Shown: in pieces, positions 57,159 through 64,000 of the stretch
Layout of the letters: every line of letters starts with the position of its first letter
Numbering within the stretch: position 1 is the stretch's first letter
NCBI GenBank assembly: GCA_003956705.1
Contig: QZCP01000279.1
Coordinates: forward strand, 211,093-275,092
Length of the DNA: 64,000 nucleotides
Source: Brevipalpus yothersi
Lineage: Eukaryota > Arthropoda > Arachnida > Trombidiformes > Tenuipalpidae
Reading direction: 5' to 3'
Notes under the pieces: model-generated
Told to the model about the DNA's origin: nothing
The model's input: only the letters and a program-made list of their open reading frames with translations
The model's database searches: none
Translations under genes and position numbers: made by a program

Positions 57159-58851
57159 TTTTAATCAACGAGAAATTATCAGCAGTCTGAATAATAATGA
57201 ATTTAGTTTTATGGAGTGGTGATGGAGAATTTATGGAGTTTCTTGAAATTCTTTTCTTCTCACGAAAACTAACATGATTGATTGATTCAATTAAGCGAAT
57301 TCGTCGTCATAAATCCAGAAAATATAAAATAATCATATATCACAATTAATCTGATAAATTTTTTAAGTTCACGTGTGAGGAAAGCCAAAACCTTGATCAG
57401 AGGTTTGTAGATTTTCTGTTGCTCAATCTTGAGATTCAGGTAACAAAAATTGGTTCAAAAAACACACAAGCAACTAGTTTACAAGATTTTTATGATCACC
57501 CAACGAAATAAGCAGAAGCTTCCACTCGATCTATTTCAAGTATCCATAGACTGCTCAAGGGCAATAATTTACATTATGGATGCTCTTTTGACCCCCACAT
57601 CAGGATTATTGCCCAGACAACTTCGACATCATTGGAAACTTCCATTGAGAATGGATATCCTTCAGAAAAAGAGGGGAATGATAAGATTATCTCGCAAGAT
57701 ATACTTATTTTTGTGCAATCTATCCTCGAATCATGTTTAATTACATTGAGATGAAATTCTTTCTTTGTCCTTGAATAAACGAAGGGTTTGTGTTTGTTTA
57801 CGTGAAAGTGGTCACCCAGATAACCTTTTGCTAGCAATTTGCAAATAAGAGTAGGAAATTTTGGGAAATTTTTTCATTAAGTGAGAATATACTGCTGAGA
57901 CCTAATATACGCTCCATCACTCTATAAGAACATTTTCAATAATGGGCAGCAAATCTCATAGCGATTGACATTACAGCCACTGATCGATATACACTTTCAT
58001 CTGCTAGATCTCCCCTTCAATCACTCGAGATACTTTCTCAATCATAGAGTGTCTCTCGGCCATTCTTTCCAAAAGCCTCCGATATCGGACAAAAGATGAC
58101 CATCTAAGACCAACCTGATACCCAGTGCTTTCAATACGATTGATAAGTAGAATCACATATCGACCAACAAAAAATTGCTGGAGTGGATGGAAACGTCCTT
58201 CTTGGATACTCGGACCTATGTACATAGCTTGATATGTCATGCAGAGTTCTTGAAATAACTGAACGATTTTCTGTTCTCCAAACTCCAAAATCAGGAAGGC
58301 TAATGTATCGTCGTTTTTTCATTCTCAGAGGCTATTGTCCATACGTTAATCTCAGAGAGGAGATGGCTAGCGAATCGCCTCACCGTCCAATTCATCAATT
58401 CCATTGTGGATTATTCTCTCGCAACGAATTTCAACATTGTATGTAGTGGTGAAAGAGTGAGAATCAGAGAACTATTCAGATAAATCGCATAACGATCAAC
58501 TGGTAAGAGCCATCTCTAAGAAACCAAAATCAGAGGAGCTGATAACGTCTAGCCGACGCCCTCCATAATATGCACTCCATATTCTCGTCCATCGTTTAAA
58601 AAATAAACCGAATGAGTTAAATCGTTTGTATGCTCTTGAAACATCCATCTCTCGAAGAATTCTAAATTTGTCAGTAGAACTTGTAGGTAACAAAAAAATA
58701 TCCATTGATAAACTGAATTGTTTTTCGTTCTCCGACAGCTAAATGTTGCAGCCCTTGGAAAAGTCAACAATGTCCCAGACTCCATCAGCAGAGGAAACGT
58801 GTAAAGAGAAAATGGTGATTACTCAAAACTGAAGATGAATCATTCAACTTC
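57159..58851. other. Unresolved region with coding-like fragments
   Basis: About 1.7 kb between AASS and the BACURD-like gene. Minus-strand frames at 58004-58288 (near FVGRYVILLINRIESTGYQVG) and 58496-58705 (near MDVSRAYKRFNSFGLFFKRW), and a plus-strand frame around 57590-57760, have protein-like composition. None has an ATG plus splice context that yields a complete gene, and I recognise none. They may be exons of an unidentified gene or decayed gene pieces. Confidence 0.4.
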
Positions 58852-59823
58852 ATGGGACTAGGATTCAATTTATCTCTTTATCAGAATTCAGATGATTCGA
58901 GTTTACCGAAAAGGAAATGTCTCGGCCACTATGTCAAGCTAAATGTTGGAGGATATCTCTTGCAGACAACTATTGCCACATTGACATCTCAGCAAGGGAT
59001 GCTGAAAAACATGTTCGAAGGTAATTTTGAGATCAATAAAGACTCTGATGGTAAGTTTGTGAATAGTGAATCGAGAAAATACTCATGGTGAGAAATTGTA
59101 AGTTTCTCCGAGAACAGAAGACTAAAATCTTCCTAGCCCCAAACTGCAACTTGACCCCAGCTTCATTTTGATTCCATTAGGGTTTGTGATGATAGATCGT
59201 GATGGTTTATATTTCTCCGAAATTCTAAATTTTCTGCGCAGAGGGTCAATCTCATCGTTAAAATCGAAGAGAGAAATTGAGAATATTCTCGCTGAAGCAG
59301 AATTCTTTCAAATCGAGCCTCTCATATCTTCACTAAAGGAAAATCTATCATCTCTCGAAATCAAAAAAGACTACTTGCCAAATATTCAAAATCCGATCTT
59401 TTTGAAATCTAAGGACGAGGAAGTGGATGAAATAATAAAAGAAGCAACTGAACCAGTCTTCTATTTGGAAATAGACTCACTCTTGCCTTCACCCGCGATT
59501 CAAGAAGAAATACACTGCTTCACAGAGGCTTCCGAGAAATATAAAGATTTGTTCCTCTTTATCCTTAATGTATATTCCCAAAAAGGTCGAGATTACGACG
59601 GTCTTGCATTGACAACTTGCCCATCGTGGTGGACTCTCTATCTTGATGGAAAAATAGTGCACCAAATCTCCTCCCTGGTAACTATCAATTCTAATAGTGA
59701 TTGTCATGGATTTGTTAACTTTTCCCCTGAACTTTTTAGAAGTCTTTTTTCGATCAACCATTGGATATTCTCATTGGTCACATGAGAAATTTAAAGGCGA
59801 AGTATTGTTCTCTCACAATTTGA
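58852..59823 (+). pseudogene. BACURD/KCTD-like BTB gene with frameshift
   Basis: BACURD proteins are Cul3 adaptors with a T1-type BTB domain. Exon 1 (58852-59050) and exon 2 (from 59181) join in phase 1. They give YVKLNVGGYLLQTTIATLT, a TMLKAMF-like QGMLKNMFEGNFEI, then MIDRDGLYFSEILNFLRRG and REIENILAEAEFFQIEPLI, clearly the BACURD/TNFAIP1 type. The C-terminal half is diverged but keeps a WWTLYLDGKIVHQI block and FVNFSPELF. Just after that, at a T6 run near 59745, the conserved DILI ending lies in another frame, so one base is missing. As read, the frame ends at 59785, whereas the family-like frame ends at 59823. This is either a young pseudogene, an altered C-terminus or an assembly error in a homopolymer. 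Confidence 0.6.
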
Positions 59824-60139
59824 TCAGATGTCAAGTTAAGAAAAATGGAACGCCATCATGTATCTTCTCTCAAATCAAAAGAAATTTTCTGGGTGATTTT
59901 CATGATTTTCTCTCTTGTAAATTCACGCCAGATCAAGATTTGTAGGCACCAATAAAGATGAGAGATGAAAGATAAAAGATGAGAATCCACAAAAAGGTGT
60001 ATCATAAGGGATTCTTGGATGGAAAATTTCAATGTGTAAATTAGAGAACATATTTACAAAGAAAATGACCCTTTATAAAAATAATGGCTTAAATGCTGAG
60101 TAAAAAAATTTTTACAAATGAGAAATGCTGATGAGATTC

Positions 60140-61751
60140 TCATAGAATAGTATCTTTGATTGCCCCAGGCTCTTGGATCAGCAATTTTCTTCTCTCGATC
60201 GATGTCATTAACTTTCGTCTAGGACCCAGTGGCATACCTAAAGACTTGAGATCCTGTTCAGTAAGCAAAATTAATGCTTCCAAATCAATTTTTTCCTTCC
60301 TAAAAACTGGAATGTATTCCGTGAAACCATTTGCTGCCAAAAAGGTCACAATCGGAGGACTACTGAGAACATCTCCATCCTCACCACTGCTCGGATCGTT
60401 GACACATGCATGCTGATGAGAATTCTTTTGACTAGGAGAATCGCATTTGATACGTTGTTCTTCCACCAGTGTATTTCCATCTTCATCCCATGTGCTACTC
60501 ATCACGGACAGGGTTGCATTCCGTTGAGCTAGACTGCCAGCACTTCCAATCGAATCGGAACCACCTCCAGCTGAACAATCACCATTTTTACTCTCATGCC
60601 CATTTGAACAATAATTTTTACAACTTGAGGTGCTTCCGGTGTCACTATTCTCTTTGTGGGTGTACTTTTCACCACCACCATTTATGGTGGCTATCGAAGC
60701 ATTTGGGGTGGTCAAAATTGAGTGTCTAAATGCTACCGACCCAAAGCCAGGCCTTTCAAAAATACTGCCTTGTGGCATGCACATAGATGAATCTTTTTCA
60801 ATACCCTCATCACTACCATCCCTATCACTGTATTCCATGATGTGATGAAGAAAATCGGGTTCACTAACAGTTCGATGAAGCTTACAACCTCCGCCGATTA
60901 GCGATCGGTTGGCATATATACCATTACAATCATCGGCACTTGTCAAAAATAGATTGCGCAAATTTGATCTCGCAGATGGATCATTCTCTTTGTTGGAATT
61001 GGTAGAGGAAGAATTTTTCATGGCCTCTGTTTGCTGATAGATGTGTTCCGTTGATTTGTTGATATAGCTGCCACCTCCCAGACCGCTGTATCTACGAACA
61101 TATAAAACGTCGTCTCGACGAAGGCCTGTTAGAGAACGAATTGATCGTTTTCCTGTTGCAGGATCTTTTGTGTCTGGCACTTTAAAATCAGCACTCAATG
61201 TGTTGGATATACAGTCAGACTGTTGCTTTCGTAGGAGAACTTTTCGTGAAACTCCACTGAGTCCTCGAGTTTTATTGACTGTACCATTGTTGTTAACAAT
61301 TTCGGAAAACTTTGGATTTCCGCTTACAGAGAGTAGACTATTGACTTCACCGCGTTTTAGAGATGGTGGCAGAGAAACAATTGGTTCCAGTAATTTTTTA
61401 CGAAATTTTTCCATAGATTTTTCTTCTTTCTCCGCTTTTTTGGTTGCTTTTTTTTGGAGCTTCTTAAATTTATCGATATTCTTTTCGGCAATCTCTAGCG
61501 CCTTTTCCTTTTGTTTCTGTACCATTTTTGGATTCAATGCACTTTGATGGCTCATCTGATGGTCCAAAAAATCGAGAATATCTTTCTTCTGGCCCATGGC
61601 GGCACAATCTTTGGCTGTATGAAAATCGTTGTTAAGTGCCCACAGATTGACACCAAAATTGACTAGGAAAGAAACACAATTAAGATGTCCATTTATGGCA
61701 GACCAATGTAAGCAACTGTTGCCTTGCCAGTCGAATTTATTTGGATCTCCT
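60140..61751 (-). CDS. USH1G: Sans/USH1G-type scaffold protein, last exon (partial)
   Basis: USH1G (Sans) and ANKS4B are scaffolds that link harmonin and myosin VII in sensory and brush-border protrusions. This 3' exon begins at the acceptor tttgcag (61752-61754) and encodes about 536 residues. It starts within the ankyrin repeats (GDPNKFDWQGNSCLHWSAINGHLNCVSFLV-type repeat, then NDFHTAKDCAAMGQ). A basic coiled segment follows (KMVQKQKEKALEIAEKNIDKFKK). A long Ser/Gly/Asn-rich central region comes next, then a C-terminal SAM domain (TFLAANGFTEYIPVFRKEKID, LGMPLGPRRKLM). The last four residues, DTIL, form a class I PDZ-binding motif like the one by which SANS binds harmonin. The earlier ankyrin exons are not seen in the window and must lie beyond 64000. 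Confidence 0.88.
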
Positions 61752-62365
61752 CTGCAAACAATTGAAAAAAGAGGGAGAGAAAGAGGAGAGATAGATAAAA
61801 GTTCATAAAAGAGGTGTATACACACTGTGATGCATTAAAGAGAAAGTAATCATAGAGTGAGAGAGATAGATCATGAATGCTGATGAAGGAAAATCCATCA
61901 TCACGATGACACGCTTGATGGTTTCATATTATTATCATTATTATTACTCTCACTTGTCAACTGATGGAAAAGACAGGAACTGCAGCCCAAAGAGACACCG
62001 GAATTGGTGTTCTTTGTGTTTATTTCTTTCTTTCTCTCTTTCTTTTCACACTCAATACACTACATTATCGGTCATCATCATCGTTGATAGAGGAGAGAGA
62101 GAGAGTAGATTTTATTACCATTCGAACAAATTGTAAATATATTGTATGAGAATTTCCTGTCTCTAAAGGATGAATGAAAAATATGGATGGCGAAAAAAAA
62201 TTCCAATTCAAATAATGAATGTTCAACTAGCTAGTGAGATTCAAACTAAACAAGATATCAAAAACACACACATACACACACAATAAAAATAACAAATTTT
62301 ATTCTAATTTTCTGGAAATAATTGAAATTTTTCAGTGCTATAAAAGTGAACCCTTGACTCACGAA

Positions 62366-62368
<3 letters not shown>

Positions 62369-62413
<45 letters not shown>
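62369..62413. repeat. (GT)n microsatellite
   Basis: About 22 pure GT units, in the probable USH1G intron. Confidence 0.95.
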
Positions 62414-62416
<3 letters not shown>

Positions 62417-62542
62417 TGAAGACAAATTTGAGGTTGCCTCACAGATTTGGGTTGAAGAAGTATTCATGAGAAGAAAAAAATGATAAGAGAATAGTCCATC
62501 TGACAAGATACCTTTCGAAGCAACAGGATCCAGGCTGAGAGA

Positions 62543-62545
<3 letters not shown>

Positions 62546-62591
<46 letters not shown>
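62546..62591. repeat. (GA)n microsatellite
   Basis: About 22 pure GA units, in the probable USH1G intron. Confidence 0.95.
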
Positions 62592-62593
<2 letters not shown>

Positions 62594-63953
62594 AACATTC
62601 GGTGGAACTTTCAAGTGGATCAATGAAATACCGACCTCATTGATCGGAAAGCAAATTCTCACCAATTGACTCTCCTCTCAATCTGATTAGCGTCTGTTCA
62701 ACTTTCCATCTCTTCTCTTGATATAAATCTCAATTGAATATTAAGCATTGAATGTATGTGTGTGTGAGAGAGAGATGTTATAATTCAAGTGCAAAAAATG
62801 ACTACCCAACAAGTAGTAATAGTAATAGTAGTAGTAGTAGTAGTCCGATGCTTCAGTTCGCTGTGAGCTCAATTCTCTTATAGAGAGAAGAAGATTAAGG
62901 GTGAGGAAACATGAAAAGGTGGACACGTTCAGAAGAGATCAGAAGATTCAATGAACATGAAAACAAGCTGATCACAAGAGTCTGATCATTCAGGGAAGAG
63001 AGAGAGAAAGAGAGATGAAAAAAAGTTAGACCAGTAAACTTGAGTCAAAAAATGATGGAATCGTAATCACGCCCATAATATAAAACACAATCGAAAAAGC
63101 AGGAGAAGATTCCAAAAAGGATTGTAAAACAGGTATCATGAGCAAAAGTATCTCTCTCTTTCTTTTGTGATGGGCTGATGAACTTTTTCAGGCCAAAAAG
63201 TGAGTCCGTCACCAACGGTATGGATAATTTGCGTCATTTTCAAATGAATACTGACACACACAAGTATAAGAGATAGATACAGAATAGAGAGTTGATAGGA
63301 AAGTAAGAGAAAGGCTAATTTCTCTTGACTACACTAATAGTTACAGATGATAGTTACAGATGAATAGTGGAAAATGGAAAAAGGCAATTCATTCTTCCTT
63401 CATCTTATTGCACACACATACACACAAAATACAAATACAAATTTAATCGCTCAATTTCTAAGCCTTGGTGCGGGCTGCTTTTGTGCCACAATTGGGAAGA
63501 CGATGAAAGAGAAGATAGATAGATAGATAGAAAAAAAGCAAGTAAAAGGAGAAAAAAATGAAAAGCCCAAGGCATTAGACCACACAAAAATTAGGGAAGA
63601 AAAGAGTGGACTGGATGGCTCATGGTCCGAGAAGAAAGATAGTAAGAGTTATTCCAAGTATTTTTCTCTATCCATCTTCTACACCACGAGACTGAGGATC
63701 ACTATTCCATGACTTGTTCCGATTTTTGATGCAAAGAAGTAAAAGAAGCAAGAAATAAGATTACAACTAATTTTAGAAAGTGAGCTCATTTTTCGCCACT
63801 GATGGGTTCCCTTTCTTTATCCATCAACTATCCCATTCTCTCCCGCACCTTCAACTAATTTTTGCCATCACCAGCAAAAGAAAACTTTTTTTCCTCACTT
63901 TTTTTTATTGAATGCACAAATCGAATCGGTCAACTTAATCTCATTGTATATCC

Positions 63954-63957
<4 letters not shown>

Positions 63958-64000
<43 letters not shown>
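63958..64000. repeat. (CT)n microsatellite at the right edge
   Basis: A pure CT run reaches the last base of the window, so its full length is unknown. Confidence 0.95.

Larger units (their letters stand above)
61752..64000 (-). other. Upstream intron of the USH1G-type gene, repeat-rich
   Basis: About 2.25 kb with no convincing exon on either strand. It contains (GT)n at 62369-62413, (GA)n at 62546-62591, an AGT/AAT triplet run at 62812-62843 and a CT run at the right edge. Open frames in it are repeat-driven. Confidence 0.6.

Noticed and set aside
1..64000. CRISPR array, integrated virus or prokaryotic system
   Set aside because: No spaced direct repeats, viral genes or bacterial gene structure. 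All recognised genes are eukaryotic with spliceosomal introns.

Overview
This is eukaryotic nuclear DNA from an invertebrate, most likely an arthropod. The genes have AT-rich spacers, many short GT-AG introns (about 55-130 bp) and close spacing. Gene content includes a Mesh septate-junction protein, an LGR1-type glycoprotein-hormone receptor, lysosomal cathepsin B and a tandem carboxylesterase-family cluster. Compact introns plus protease and esterase genes would fit an acariform mite, but that placement is inference. No prokaryotic operon, CRISPR array or intact transposon was seen.

Left part (1-14.5 kb): the last exon of a membrane protein, a broken partial copy of PNGase, an unidentified minus-strand gene, then intact PNGase (NGLY1/Png1) converging on a TANGO1/cTAGE5-type ER-exit-site gene. 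IMP3 (U3 snoRNP), a small unidentified gene, RCAN (calcineurin regulator) and PRRC2 follow. Most are housekeeping genes.

Middle (15-37 kb): an LGR1-type receptor spread over about 8 kb, with introns full of GA/CT repeats and a 12-N assembly gap. Cathepsin B comes next, then a tandem array of three intact carboxylesterase-family genes and one pseudogene. The intact esterase-like proteins keep the nucleophile Ser and acidic Glu but have Pro where the catalytic His should be, and they have lost the oxyanion glycine motif. They look like secreted, catalytically dead esterase relatives, with clear signs of gene conversion. The cluster also holds a 34-bp perfect palindrome and a pre-miRNA-like hairpin.

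Right part (38-64 kb): a secretory-pathway Ca2+-ATPase (SPCA/ATP2C), MTMR14 (Jumpy), PLPBP (PLP homeostasis), Mesh, mitochondrial AASS (LKR/SDH), a frameshifted BACURD/KCTD-like gene and the 3' exon of a Sans/USH1G-type scaffold gene that runs off the right edge.

Exon joins were worked out by hand from splice consensus, reading frame and family similarity. For the complete genes listed with exon sets, the exon lengths sum to a multiple of three. Single-base errors in coordinates are possible. No database search was run.
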